A stretch of 64,000 bases of DNA from an uncultured bacterium (GTDB lineage: Bacteria > Verrucomicrobiota > Lentisphaeria > Victivallales > UBA1829). A program made the translations under genes and the position numbers. The notes under the pieces are model-generated. The model did not search any database. It was not told the DNA's origin and saw only the letters and a program-made list of their open reading frames with translations. Positions 25,445 through 34,794 of this stretch are shown here, piece by piece. The stretch covers positions 1 through 64,000 of the forward strand of contig CASFTV010000011.1 of the NCBI GenBank assembly GCA_949297765.1, read 5' to 3'. How positions within the stretch are numbered: the stretch's first letter is position 1; each line of letters begins with the position of its first letter.

Positions 25445-26491
25445 ATGAAGAACAGCGAAGAAGAGAGTCAGGATCCGTTATCGCCGTTGTCCGCGGTATC
25501 CGCCTGTCTTGAGCATTCCGGCCCGGAAATCGACGCTGTTTTTGCAGGAAATCTTTCTTCCAATCTGAAACGGGTGGAAGAGGCGTTCGGCGTCACTCTT
25601 GTAACGCGGGATTCATGGATCCGGATTGAGGGTGCCGACGGAGAAGGCGTCAAAACGGCAAAGGCCTTTCTGGAACATCTGTTCCGTCTTCAGACGGACT
25701 CACGCCGCCCGCTCCGCCAGATGGATTTTGATCTGGCGCTGAAGGCTTATTCCTCGGGAACACCGACGGAACTCGGTAATTTTTTCGCAGCGAAAATCAA
25801 GATATCCCGCAAGCGCCAGGAGATTGTTCCCCGAACCCGCAACCAGCTTGCCTATGTGGAGGCGATGAGCAGAAACGATATCGTGTTTGCGCTCGGACCG
25901 GCGGGAACAGGGAAAACATATCTGGCGGTCGCGATGGCGGTCAATGCGCTGATGACCGGAAAACGCGACCGGATTATTCTGGCGCGCCCCGCGGTGGAAG
26001 CCGGTGAAAATCTCGGTTTCCTGCCGGGAAAACTGGAAGATAAGATCAATCCGTATCTGCGCCCGCTCCACGATGCCCTCCGGGAAATGATTGAGCCGCA
26101 GGAACTGGCAACGTTGACGGAACGGGGAATGATCGAACTGGCTCCGCTGGCATTCATGCGCGGAAGAACGCTCAACAACTCCTTTATCATTCTCGACGAG
26201 GCTCAGAATGCAACGGACGATCAGATGCTGATGTTTCTGACCCGTCTCGGTTTCAATTCGCAGTGCGTGGTGGCAGGAGATCCGTCACAAACGGATCTGC
26301 CGTCCCGCAGGCCGGGCGGACTGACGAAGGCGATCCGTCTTCTGTCAAAAATTGACGGAATCGCAATGTGCCGTTTCGACCGGAACGATGTGATGCGGCA
26401 TTCTCTTGTAGAACGGATCGTCAGCGCATACGAACACGCGGCCCGCAGAGAAACCGCGGACACGTCCGAAATGACGGATCCGGTGAAATGA
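25445..26491 (+). CDS. ybeZ: PhoH-family ATPase (YbeZ type)
   Basis: 348 residues. Walker A GPAGTGKTYLA (about 151-161) and Walker B FIILDEAQN, with RPAVEAGENLGFLPG characteristic of PhoH. YbeZ-type PhoH works with the RNase YbeY in rRNA processing and stress. Here pgpH stands between ybeZ and ybeY, a known conserved order. The start at 25445 lacks a strong ribosome site and follows the lipoprotein stop by 7 bases. Confidence 0.92.
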   Translation: MKNSEEESQDPLSPLSAVSACLEHSGPEIDAVFAGNLSSNLKRVEEAFGVTLVTRDSWIRIEGADGEGVKTAKAFLEHLFRLQTDSRRPLRQMDFDLALKAYSSGTPTELGNFFAAKIKISRKRQEIVPRTRNQLAYVEAMSRNDIVFALGPAGTGKTYLAVAMAVNALMTGKRDRIILARPAVEAGENLGFLPGKLEDKINPYLRPLHDALREMIEPQELATLTERGMIELAPLAFMRGRTLNNSFIILDEAQNATDDQMLMFLTRLGFNSQCVVAGDPSQTDLPSRRPGGLTKAIRLLSKIDGIAMCRFDRNDVMRHSLVERIVSAYEHAARRETADTSEMTDPVK

Positions 26492-26504
26492 CGGAGGAAT
26501 AATC

Positions 26505-28868
26505 GTGTTTTCCCTGTTGCAGAATTTTATTGCCAAACGGAAAATGGCGCAGAAAGGGATGGTCAATACATCCCGGAAAGTCAATAAGAAGGAGTCGCTG
26601 GTTTCACGGATCATGAAAAACAAGCTGCTCTGCTGGAACGTGACGATGCTGCTCGTTCTTGCCGCCAGCGTGTTTTCCATGATGAACCAGGAACGGCATC
26701 CGGCGGTGCCGCGTCTGGTGAAGGGACAGATCGCCACGTTCACCGTGTACGCCATGTTCGATTTTCAATACGAGGATAAGGAAAAGACCAATCAGGAAAA
26801 GGCTGCCATCCTTGCAAAACTGCCGCTGTTTTACCGGATCAATGAAAAAGCGTCGGCGGAGATCGCCTCGGAACTTTCCGCGCTGTTCAAAGAGGTTCGC
26901 GCGCGCAAAGAGGCCATTTCCCGGGGAATAAGTTATCTTCCGCCGGATACCGCCGCCGGAAAACGCGTTGCGGAGCTTTCGGAACCGGCGCTGAACAATC
27001 TGTTTCTCGTGGCCGATGCGCCGCAGCTTTACCGGAATCTGCTGGAGCAGACCGCTTCCGTGGTCGACAACGGAATCGTTCCTGTCTACGACAAGGAGAA
27101 TATCCCGTGGACAAAACCGGTTCGGGTGATCGACGTCTACGACCGGGTGCGGGAATCCCGGCAGCTGAAAGATCTTCCAACAGCGCCGGAAGCCGCTGTC
27201 CAGATCAGCGAACTCGTCCTTGAGACATTTACATCGCCCGAAAAAATGGAGGTGCTGAAAACTCTCTCGGCGCTGATTGAGCAGCAGCTCCCCGCGGCGG
27301 AGATGACCTCCGACAAGGCATATACCGAAAAACAGGAACGCGCCGCCCTCAAGCAGATACAGCCCGTCATGCGGGAAGTGACAAAAGGACAGCCTCTTGT
27401 AACCCGGGATGCGGTCGTCACACCGGAGGATATTGATCTTCTTGAAACCTATGCGCAAATCGCAAAGGAGCGTCTGGAAAAAGTTTCGGATATTGAACGC
27501 GCCGTCCGGATCGTCAAATCGGCGGCGACAACACTTCTGATCCTGCTGTTCTGCGGAATCTATCTGTATCATATTCATCCGGATGTCCTGCGCAGCAACG
27601 GACGGATCCGCATGATGGGATTTGTCACGATCACCGCCATTCTGCTGAATGTTCTCGCATACCGCGTATTTCTGATTTTCGGAGAGCTGGAGTCGATCCC
27701 GCCCTGGCTGACCTATATTGCAATCCCGCTGGGATTCGCTCCGATGGTCCTCTCCTCAATTTACGGAATGCGATCGGCCCTGTTCACAGGTCTGTTTGTT
27801 TCCGTGATCGCGGCGCTCTCGGACAACGACTCGTTCCATATCATTCTGATGGGACTGATTATCAGCGGGATTTCCTCGTTTGCGGTGCGGCGGAGCGTGA
27901 ATTACCGGAATTTCTTCATTTCCGGTTTTCTCGCGGTTTCGCTGACGACGCTGGCAGTGGGGCTGCTGCTCGTCTGGCGCGACATGGCCGATCCGAGCAA
28001 GGTGATCTATCCATGGGTGTTCGTCCTTCCGTTTGTGACAGGACTGCTGACGACCGGCGCCACGCAGATCATGCTCTATATTCTCGAAGTCTGTTTCGAT
28101 ACGACCACCAATATGTCGCTGCTTCTGTACAGCGATTACAATCATCCGCTTCTGAAGCGTCTCCAGTTTGAAGCGCCGGGGACCTATCATCACAGCCTGA
28201 TCGTTTCGACGCTCGCCGAAGCCGCGGCAAAGGAGATCGGAGCCAATCCGATCAAAGCCCGGGTCTGCGCCCTGTTCCACGACGTCGGAAAACTCTCGCA
28301 TCCCGACTATTTCACGGAAAACAACAACGGGGAAAGCAAACACAAGGATCTGATGCCGAAAATCAGCGCCCTGATTATCCTCAATCATGTGAAGGAAGGA
28401 CTGGAACTCGCCCGCAAATATAAACTGAAGAAACTGATGCGGGATGCCATTCAGCAGCATCACGGAACCGATGTGGTGTATTTCTTCTATAAACTGGCAA
28501 AGGATTCCGGAGAACTGGTGGATGAACACGATTTCCGGTATCAGGGGCCGACACCGCAGACAAAGGAGATCGCGATTCTGTCGCTGGCGGATGCCTGTGA
28601 AGCCGCCTCCCGCTCCCTGCAGAAGCCGTCGCACGGGAAAATCGAAGAGCTCGTGACGGAGATCATCGTGAAACGAATGCGCGACCATCAGCTCGACGCC
28701 GCCAACCTGACGTTCCGGGAACTGACGGTCATCAAAGAAAGTTTTGTCAAAACACTCACCTCGATGCTTCACGCACGAGTGGCTTACCCGAAGGAAGTGG
28801 TACCGGATGAGGACGATCTGTTCGTGGATGCGGCAGCAAGAAAAGCGGCCGAACAAAAAAGCTCTTGA
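26505..28868 (+). CDS. pgpH: PgpH-like 7TM receptor with HD phosphohydrolase domain
   Basis: 787 residues. After one N-terminal membrane segment there is a large extracytoplasmic 7TMR-HDED domain (about 70-340), a seven-helix membrane region (about 345-530) and a cytoplasmic HD domain with His562 in YHHSLIV and His592-Asp593 in FHDVGKL. Homologues (PgpH/YqfF) hydrolyse cyclic di-AMP. The start is GTG at 26505 with GGAGG 7 bases upstream. The 3' end overlaps ybeY by 41 bases. Confidence 0.9.
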   Translation: MFSLLQNFIAKRKMAQKGMVNTSRKVNKKESLVSRIMKNKLLCWNVTMLLVLAASVFSMMNQERHPAVPRLVKGQIATFTVYAMFDFQYEDKEKTNQEKAAILAKLPLFYRINEKASAEIASELSALFKEVRARKEAISRGISYLPPDTAAGKRVAELSEPALNNLFLVADAPQLYRNLLEQTASVVDNGIVPVYDKENIPWTKPVRVIDVYDRVRESRQLKDLPTAPEAAVQISELVLETFTSPEKMEVLKTLSALIEQQLPAAEMTSDKAYTEKQERAALKQIQPVMREVTKGQPLVTRDAVVTPEDIDLLETYAQIAKERLEKVSDIERAVRIVKSAATTLLILLFCGIYLYHIHPDVLRSNGRIRMMGFVTITAILLNVLAYRVFLIFGELESIPPWLTYIAIPLGFAPMVLSSIYGMRSALFTGLFVSVIAALSDNDSFHIILMGLIISGISSFAVRRSVNYRNFFISGFLAVSLTTLAVGLLLVWRDMADPSKVIYPWVFVLPFVTGLLTTGATQIMLYILEVCFDTTTNMSLLLYSDYNHPLLKRLQFEAPGTYHHSLIVSTLAEAAAKEIGANPIKARVCALFHDVGKLSHPDYFTENNNGESKHKDLMPKISALIILNHVKEGLELARKYKLKKLMRDAIQQHHGTDVVYFFYKLAKDSGELVDEHDFRYQGPTPQTKEIAILSLADACEAASRSLQKPSHGKIEELVTEIIVKRMRDHQLDAANLTFRELTVIKESFVKTLTSMLHARVAYPKEVVPDEDDLFVDAAARKAAEQKSS

Positions 28869-29292
28869 ACGCCTTGCCGCGGATGCGGCTCTCGCGGCGG
28901 GTCTGCCGGATCCGCTGGATGTGGCCGTGATTTTTCTGCCCGAAGACGCCATGGCGGAACTGAACTGGGAATCCCTGCGCCATCAGGGACCGACCGATGT
29001 GATCTCCTTCGATCTCCGGAATGCCGGCGGAGAAATGCCGGAAACGGAAAAAGAGGAATTCGAGGCCGATGTAGAAGTCTATGTCTGCCCGGACGTGGCG
29101 CGGAGAGAGGCCCGGAAACGGGGCCTGCCCTACTCCAGGGAAGTGGTCCTCTACCTGGCCCACGGACTCCTTCACGCCGCGGGAGAGGACGATCTCGTTC
29201 CCGAAAAGAAACGAAAAATGCGCAGACGCGAGAAACAAGTTCTCGCCGCGCTCGAAAACAACCATCATTTTGAAAGGATTTTCGGTTCCTGA
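28828..29292 (+). CDS. ybeY: Endoribonuclease YbeY (rRNA maturation factor), altered zinc site
   Basis: 154 residues. Metal-dependent RNase needed for 16S rRNA 3' processing and ribosome quality control. GPTDVISFDLR is the family signature. The zinc motif is normally H-x3-H-x5-H; here it reads HGLLHAAGEDD, so His112 and His116 are kept but the third ligand is Asp122. The start at 28828 is a best guess: an ATG at 28807 is also in frame and neither has a strong ribosome site. It overlaps pgpH and precedes corC by 20 bases. Confidence 0.88.
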   Translation: MRQQEKRPNKKALERLAADAALAAGLPDPLDVAVIFLPEDAMAELNWESLRHQGPTDVISFDLRNAGGEMPETEKEEFEADVEVYVCPDVARREARKRGLPYSREVVLYLAHGLLHAAGEDDLVPEKKRKMRRREKQVLAALENNHHFERIFGS

Positions 29293-29312
29293 CAACCAGG
29301 CGCCGGCATAGT

Positions 29313-30590
29313 ATGGAAACCATTCAGATTCTGATTCCGCTGAGCATCGTGCTCTATATTCTGATTTCCTGCGTTTTCGACGCATTCGAGGATCTTTCCG
29401 GCGGACGAGTCCGGAAAATCGAAGAGAAAAATCCCGAACTGGCGGAAAAACTGGACTCCTGGCTGGAACGGGACGATCAGATCCGCATGCTGTTCAAACT
29501 GCTGCTGTTCGCCATCGCGGCGGTTTTTTCGATTTCCGTGTACAGTGCCGCCGGAAATCTGGAATCGCTGTTCGGAATGAAGATTCCGTATCTGGATGTG
29601 ATCGTTCTTGCTCTTTCGCTGATTCTGCTCTGCTCAGTCAGCGATCTTCTTGCGAAACTGATCCTGCCCCGTGCCGATCTGCTGATTATCAGTGTGACCA
29701 TCCCCGTGATGCTGGTCTGCGCCCGGATTATTCTGGCGCCGCTGGCGCCGCTCTTCCATCTGCTGAATAAAAAAATGAAGAAGATGATGGAGGACGTGCC
29801 TGAACCGGAAGACAAGGCAAGTCTGGAAGACGAAATTCTGGATATGATGGAGGATGAACCGGACGGTCAGCTGGAAGAAGGGGAAAAACGCATGATCCGC
29901 GGCATTTTCGATCTGCAGGATATGTCGGTCAAGGAGATCATGACTCCGCGCGTGGATATGGTGGCGATTCCGCTTTCGTCGAGCATCGAGGAGGCAAAAG
30001 AGGTTTTTGTGGCATCCGGCCACAGCCGGATTCCGGTCTACGGACGCTCCATCGACGAGATCCGCGGCATCATCTATGCAAAGGACTTTCTGGCGCTTCC
30101 CCAGGAAAAGAAGAGTCTTGCCGGAATGATCCATACCCCGATCTTCATTCCCGAAACGAAAGCGGTGGACGAACTGCTGGAAGAGATCAAACGGACCCGG
30201 AATCACTTTGCCGTCATCATTGATGAATACGGCGGAACCAGCGGAATCGTGACGTTTGAAGATATCATCGAAGAGATCGTCGGCGATGTCCGCGACGAAT
30301 ACGACAGCGCGGAGGACGCGATGGAGAAACCGCAGCTGATGCCGGACGGATCCGTTCTTCTCGAAGCCCGGACACCGGTCTCCGATGTCAACGAAATTCT
30401 CGATATCGAAATTCCCGACACGGAACACGCCGATACGATCGGCGGCTACATCTGCGCGGAACTGGGACGGATTCCCGAAGAAGGAGAAACCTATACCGCT
30501 CCCGGACTGTTCCGGGCGGAGATCGTGAAAGCCGACAAACGCAAAATCCAGAAACTGAAACTGACGGTGCCAGACAATGAAGATGAATGA
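29313..30590 (+). CDS. CorC/HlyC-family protein with CBS pair
   Basis: 425 residues. A shortened membrane region (about four hydrophobic segments, residues 5-150), an acidic linker, two CBS domains (about 205-330; MTPRVDMVAIP opens the first, IIDEYGGTSGIVTFEDIIEE the second) and the C-terminal CorC_HlyC transporter-associated domain. The family is linked to Mg/Co efflux or tolerance. It sits in the conserved phoH-pgpH-ybeY-corC order. Confidence 0.88.
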   Translation: METIQILIPLSIVLYILISCVFDAFEDLSGGRVRKIEEKNPELAEKLDSWLERDDQIRMLFKLLLFAIAAVFSISVYSAAGNLESLFGMKIPYLDVIVLALSLILLCSVSDLLAKLILPRADLLIISVTIPVMLVCARIILAPLAPLFHLLNKKMKKMMEDVPEPEDKASLEDEILDMMEDEPDGQLEEGEKRMIRGIFDLQDMSVKEIMTPRVDMVAIPLSSSIEEAKEVFVASGHSRIPVYGRSIDEIRGIIYAKDFLALPQEKKSLAGMIHTPIFIPETKAVDELLEEIKRTRNHFAVIIDEYGGTSGIVTFEDIIEEIVGDVRDEYDSAEDAMEKPQLMPDGSVLLEARTPVSDVNEILDIEIPDTEHADTIGGYICAELGRIPEEGETYTAPGLFRAEIVKADKRKIQKLKLTVPDNEDE

Positions 30591-31254
30591 AATCCCTTCT
30601 TCCGAACCGGCCACTCCGACTCTTGCCGCGCGATTCCGCAACACCATGATCGCGGGATTGTTTATCGTGGTGCCGATTTTCATCACGCTGTGGGTGGGAC
30701 ACTGGGGGGTGTCCGCAATGACCGACTGGGCGGTGTCCCTGTACGCCCGCTCGGGATACGAAGATTTCCCCGCCTGGGCGGTGGTGGTCCGTGTGGCGAC
30801 AATCCTTCTGATTTTTGTCGGGATCTTTTTTGTCGGTCAGATCGCCAAGATCACTCTCGGACGGAACTTCATCCGCTGGACTCAGATGCTCCTCCTGAAA
30901 CTGCCGCTTCTCCGGATCGTTTATTCAACCTGCGAACAGATCGGGGAAACCGTCAAATCATCGCAGGGGGGGCTGTTCAAACAGGTGGCACTGTTCGAAT
31001 ATCCGAAGAAGGGATCCTATGCCATCGGGTTCATCACCAATTACAATGAAGAAAAATTTGAGGTGAATGAGCATCTGGCCGAAGAGGTTTACAGCATTTT
31101 CATGCCGACCACGCCGAATCCGACCAGCGGATTCCTGATTTTCATCCCCAAAAGGGAGTGCATCGTTCTCCACATGAGCGTTTCGGAGGCGATGACCCTG
31201 ATCGTGAGCGGCGGCGTCATCCTTCCCGGAAAGAAAGTGCAGGGACAGAAATGA
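30577..31254 (+). CDS. DUF502 membrane protein
   Basis: 225 residues with two N-terminal membrane helices (GLFIVVPIFITLWVGHW and VVRVATILLIFVGIFFVG) and a soluble C-terminal part (PLLRIVYSTCEQIGETV, IFMPTTPNPTSGFLIFIP), matching the DUF502 family. Function unknown. The start overlaps the corC stop by 14 bases and its stop overlaps the kinase start (ATGA), so three genes are translationally chained. Confidence 0.85.
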   Translation: MKMNEIPSSEPATPTLAARFRNTMIAGLFIVVPIFITLWVGHWGVSAMTDWAVSLYARSGYEDFPAWAVVVRVATILLIFVGIFFVGQIAKITLGRNFIRWTQMLLLKLPLLRIVYSTCEQIGETVKSSQGGLFKQVALFEYPKKGSYAIGFITNYNEEKFEVNEHLAEEVYSIFMPTTPNPTSGFLIFIPKRECIVLHMSVSEAMTLIVSGGVILPGKKVQGQK

Positions 31255-32264
31255 AACTCAGGCGCGGCGCGTGGGAGTGGCATTTGAACGATCCCTCCGT
31301 TCTGGAACCGTGGGCGGACCGCATGGAGGAGCTGGCGGCGAAACCCCTGAAACACAACAGGGTGCGCTGCGTGTTCCGCACGGAAGATGCTTCCGGATGC
31401 GGATGTTTTGTCAAACTCGAACGGAAAAACGGTTTGATGAACCGTCTCCGGAACACGTTTTATTCGAAGGCGGAGTCGGAGTACGAATCCGGACAGCTTT
31501 TGCGGTCCTGCGGGATTCCGTGCGTGGAATATCTGGCGTGGGGGAGGCGCGGCGCGGCTTCGGCGCTGGTCTCCCGTGCCATGGAAGGAGTCCGTTCGGC
31601 TCTGGAGTACTGGTATTCCACCGCCCGGTGGGACGAACAGGAAAAAGAGCGGTGGCTGAATGCTTTTTTCGATCTGGCCTTCCAGTTCCGGCAGAACAAT
31701 CTCAGCCACAGGGACTTTCATGCGGGGAATGTGCTGTACCGCCCGGAGACGGGAGAGGCGGCCATCGTCGATGCGTACGGGATATGCCGGAAGGAAAAAC
31801 TGGAAGATCAGGATTTGCGCGATCTGCTGCACTGGCTGCTTCCGTTGCGGATGGATGTTTCCGATGAAGAGCTGATGGAACGTCTGGACCGGCGGGGCAT
31901 TCTCCGGTTCGAGGCGGAACCGTTTTTCCGGGAGATGGTGCGTCTGGAGGAACTCCGGGTCGAACACGACTGGGAAAAACGGCGGAGGAAACAGATTCTG
32001 TCGGGAAACTCCAAATTCAGCCGGACCGAGGGAAACCGGGAAATCCGCCACACGCTCTGGTTTGAACCGGCACCTCTGCCCGGAGAGGATCAGATGGTGC
32101 TCCGGGAGATGGAAACCCCGGAGGCGGAAGACCTTTGGCTTTCCTCCTTCTACCGGCAGCTGCGGGCGGAAAAACTTCACGAAGTTCCGCTGATCTGGGA
32201 AAAAAATGGAGGAAAAAGTCGTCTTTTTCTGCTTTCAGGGGATAAAAAATCGTATTTTTTTTGA
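31251..32264 (+). CDS. Lipopolysaccharide kinase (Kdo/WaaP-like)
   Basis: 337 residues with a protein-kinase-like fold of the Kdo/WaaP/InaA family. The catalytic loop is SHRDFHAGNVL (Asp155) and the metal-binding motif reads VDAYG (Asp174) in place of DFG. Such enzymes phosphorylate the inner core of lipopolysaccharide on the cytoplasmic face, which fits kdsB and the lipid A acyltransferase 3 kb downstream. The start was placed at 31251, overlapping the DUF502 stop. Confidence 0.8.
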   Translation: MKLRRGAWEWHLNDPSVLEPWADRMEELAAKPLKHNRVRCVFRTEDASGCGCFVKLERKNGLMNRLRNTFYSKAESEYESGQLLRSCGIPCVEYLAWGRRGAASALVSRAMEGVRSALEYWYSTARWDEQEKERWLNAFFDLAFQFRQNNLSHRDFHAGNVLYRPETGEAAIVDAYGICRKEKLEDQDLRDLLHWLLPLRMDVSDEELMERLDRRGILRFEAEPFFREMVRLEELRVEHDWEKRRRKQILSGNSKFSRTEGNREIRHTLWFEPAPLPGEDQMVLREMETPEAEDLWLSSFYRQLRAEKLHEVPLIWEKNGGKSRLFLLSGDKKSYFF

Positions 32265-32282
32265 GATTCGCAAATTTTTTTG

Positions 32283-32310
32283 TTGAATTGTCCTGAAGCA
32301 ATGTTATATT
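32283..32310 (+). promoter_or_regulatory. Promoter of the stand-alone membrane protein gene
   Basis: TTGAAT (32283-32288) and TATATT (32305-32310) with a 16-base spacer. Confidence 0.6.
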
Positions 32311-32375
32311 CGTCTCTTAAGGAGACATCTTTTCAAATTTTCTAAAGGAACAACAAATAGGAGAGGAAAGTAAAG

Positions 32376-33161
32376 ATGGAAATTGCAACGGTTGCCATTA
32401 TGATCGCCGCATTCATCGGAATGATTATTTGCGCAAAGAAGCAGAAGACGAACCCGAATGCAAAAACAATCGCCATTTTGTGCCTGATCGTTGTAGTGGT
32501 CTGCGCCGGAAAGTTCCTGGTTGATACGGGATCTTTCGGTGGAATGTCCCGCGAAATGAAAGAGGCTCTCGCAAGCTATGAGCGCTTCAGCGAAGCATCC
32601 GCCCAGGCAGCAGGAGAACTGGTCTCCAAGAAATTTGCCGGAAAGAACGTTCTGGTGGTGGCCTCCGGCGGAAACGCCTGGGAAAAACAGCCGAACAAGC
32701 TTGTGGAATATGTCAAGAAATACATCACCGGCGCGAATGTCTCGGTGAAGGGCCTTCCCTATGATGTCCCTGAAAACGATACCGGAATGATGGTGGAAGA
32801 GTACATGAACGCGAAATACTTCAATCAGCTCTTCGACGAGAACAAGGATGTCGATGTGTTCGTGATGACCCTCAGCCTTCCCTATGATCCCTCCCAGATG
32901 GCGAAAATCAAACTCTGGAATCAGAAGAATGCGCCGAAACTCGTCCTCATCAATGCGGATGTGAACTTCCTCGGAGCGGAAATCAAGAAGGGAACCATCG
33001 CCGGTGCCGTTGTGATGCGTCCGGATCTCAAGCAGGAAGATTTCGAAAAGAACGCGCCGAAGGATCTCAAGGCCGCGTTTGAAGCAAGATATCTGCTGAT
33101 CACGCCGGAAAATATCGACGCGACCGCGAAAAAGTATCCCAATCTGTTCGCCCGTCCGTAA
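32376..33161 (+). CDS. Membrane-anchored protein of unknown function
   Basis: 261 residues. Two N-terminal membrane helices (about 4-20 and 31-48) are followed by a soluble alpha/beta domain with strands NVLVVASGG, DVFVMTLSLPYD and KLVLINADVNF, reminiscent of a Rossmann or periplasmic-binding-like fold, but no family is recognised. It is a single-gene unit: its own promoter, GGAGAGGA ribosome site and a strong terminator. The first helix may also act as an uncleaved signal. Confidence 0.75.
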   Translation: MEIATVAIMIAAFIGMIICAKKQKTNPNAKTIAILCLIVVVVCAGKFLVDTGSFGGMSREMKEALASYERFSEASAQAAGELVSKKFAGKNVLVVASGGNAWEKQPNKLVEYVKKYITGANVSVKGLPYDVPENDTGMMVEEYMNAKYFNQLFDENKDVDVFVMTLSLPYDPSQMAKIKLWNQKNAPKLVLINADVNFLGAEIKKGTIAGAVVMRPDLKQEDFEKNAPKDLKAAFEARYLLITPENIDATAKKYPNLFARP

Positions 33162-33184
33162 TCGGATTCGGAAAAATTGGAATC

Positions 33185-33210
33185 AAGGACAGCTTCGGCT
33201 GTCCTTTTTT
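33185..33210 (+). terminator. Strong intrinsic terminator
   Basis: Perfect 9-base stem AAGGACAGC/GCTGTCCTT with a TTCG tetraloop and a T-run. Confidence 0.92.
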
Positions 33211-33216
33211 GTAACG

Positions 33217-33939
33217 ATGGATGATTTGATTCTTTCGCTTCCCGGCGGAGAGGATGTGGGAATTTCGGTCCGGACGTCGAAACGAGCTGTCCGGATTCGT
33301 CTTCAGGTGACGGAGTCCGGGGTCGTGCTGGTGCTTCCGGAGCGTGCCGATCCGGATTCCGCGCTGAAATTCCTCCATTCACAGACAGAATGGCTGGAAA
33401 AGGTGCTGAAACGGACTCCTCTGCGGAAAGCGCCGGCGGATCCCCCCGAAGAGATTCATCTGGAGTTTACCGGAGAGACGCTTGGGATCGTCTATGAACC
33501 CGGAGATGTTGTATGGACCGGTGTGCGTTCCCGGAATCCGGAGGAGCTGCTGGTGTCCGGGAATACGGAGTCGCCGGCCTGTTTCCGGGCTCTGCGGGAG
33601 TGGCTGGTGCGGAAGGCAAAACAGGAGATTCTGCCGTTTGCACAGGAGATCTGTTCGGAATTGAATTTTGAAATCCGGGAGTTTTCGATCGGACTCCAGC
33701 GCAGTGTCTGGGGCCGCTGCAGCTCCGAGCGGAAAATGACGCTCAATGCGGCGCTGCTGTTCTTTCCCAGGGGGATCGTCCGCTATGTGGTCATTCATGA
33801 AGGATGCCATCTGACGGAGATGAATCATTCGATCCGTTTCTGGAATCTGGTGAAGAAATATTATCCGTATCCGGATCATGCGCGCCGGGTTCTGAACAGC
33901 CGCGGTGCGCTTCCCGCCTGGGTTCATGCAAAGGAGTAG
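33217..33939 (+). CDS. YgjP-like zinc metallopeptidase (DUF45)
   Basis: 240 residues. The C-terminal half has SVWGRCSSERKMTLNAALLF and VIHEGCH (zinc motif His194-Glu195-x2-His198) followed by EMNHSIRFW, whose His is the likely third ligand. This is the YgjP/WLM-type metallopeptidase fold. Substrate unknown; E. coli YgjP is linked to UTP hydrolysis in some reports. The start lies 6 bases after the preceding terminator, and no clear ribosome site is visible. Confidence 0.8.
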   Translation: MDDLILSLPGGEDVGISVRTSKRAVRIRLQVTESGVVLVLPERADPDSALKFLHSQTEWLEKVLKRTPLRKAPADPPEEIHLEFTGETLGIVYEPGDVVWTGVRSRNPEELLVSGNTESPACFRALREWLVRKAKQEILPFAQEICSELNFEIREFSIGLQRSVWGRCSSERKMTLNAALLFFPRGIVRYVVIHEGCHLTEMNHSIRFWNLVKKYYPYPDHARRVLNSRGALPAWVHAKE

Positions 33940-33955
33940 ATCGCGGGATCGGTAT

Positions 33956-33983
33956 TTGTATTCCGCGGAAAAACGGATATATT
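33956..33983 (+). promoter_or_regulatory. Promoter upstream of kdsB
   Basis: TTGTAT (33956-33961) and TATATT (33978-33983), 16-base spacer. The ATG is at 34039. Confidence 0.5.
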
Positions 33984-34038
33984 ACGGAGACGGGGAACGG
34001 GGACTTGGAACAATGTTTGCAAGCGGGAGATTTTCAAG

Positions 34039-34794
34039 ATGAAACAGCTCAGAACCATCGCCGTTATTCCGGCACGGCTCGCAAGTACAAGATTTCCGGA
34101 AAAAGTGATTGCAGAACTCGGTGGAAAGCCGATTATTCAATGGGTGTGGGAACGGACAGTCCGTTCGAAGGCCGACCGGGTGCTTGTCGCGACCGACAGC
34201 GAAAAGGTGTTTGCGGTTGCGGAATCGTTCGGAGCATCCGCGGTGATGACCTCGCCGGATCATCCATCCGGTTCCGACCGCGTCTGGGAGGCGGTCAAGG
34301 GGATTGACTGCGATGTAATCATCAATGTCCAGGGCGATGAGCCGTTCATGAAGCCCGAAGTGATCAATGCGCTGATCGACACCATGGCGGAAGAGGATCA
34401 GCCGGATATGGCGACCGTCGTTGTGCCTTCGACCCGGGCGGAAATCGCATCGAATCCGAATCTTCCGAAGGTGGTGGTCGGGACGGATGGGCGGGCGCTT
34501 TACTTCAGCCGGTCCGAAATCCCGTTCCTGCGGACCGGTGGAACCGATATGCCGCTTTACCGTCACTGGGGGATTTATGCGTATCGCCGTGCCGCGCTGG
34601 AGCGCTTTGTCTCTCTTCCGGAAAGTCCGCTTGAAAAATGCGAAAAGCTCGAACAGCTGCGCGCTCTGGAAAACGGTATGAAAATCAAGGTGGTGAAAAC
34701 CTGTTTCCAGAGCATCGGAATTGATACGCCGGAAGATCTTGTCCGGGCGGAAGAGTATCTTCGGCTCCGGAAGGAACAGAAGGAATCGGTATGA
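34039..34794 (+). CDS. kdsB: 3-deoxy-manno-octulosonate cytidylyltransferase
   Basis: 251 residues. Makes CMP-Kdo from Kdo and CTP for lipopolysaccharide inner core. VIPARLASTRFPEKVI is the nucleotide-binding signature, followed by VQGDEPFM and the dimer motif RHWGIYAYR. First gene of kdsB - acyltransferase - recN, overlapping the next gene by 4 bases. It shows the organism has a Kdo-containing outer membrane. Confidence 0.95.
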   Translation: MKQLRTIAVIPARLASTRFPEKVIAELGGKPIIQWVWERTVRSKADRVLVATDSEKVFAVAESFGASAVMTSPDHPSGSDRVWEAVKGIDCDVIINVQGDEPFMKPEVINALIDTMAEEDQPDMATVVVPSTRAEIASNPNLPKVVVGTDGRALYFSRSEIPFLRTGGTDMPLYRHWGIYAYRRAALERFVSLPESPLEKCEKLEQLRALENGMKIKVVKTCFQSIGIDTPEDLVRAEEYLRLRKEQKESV

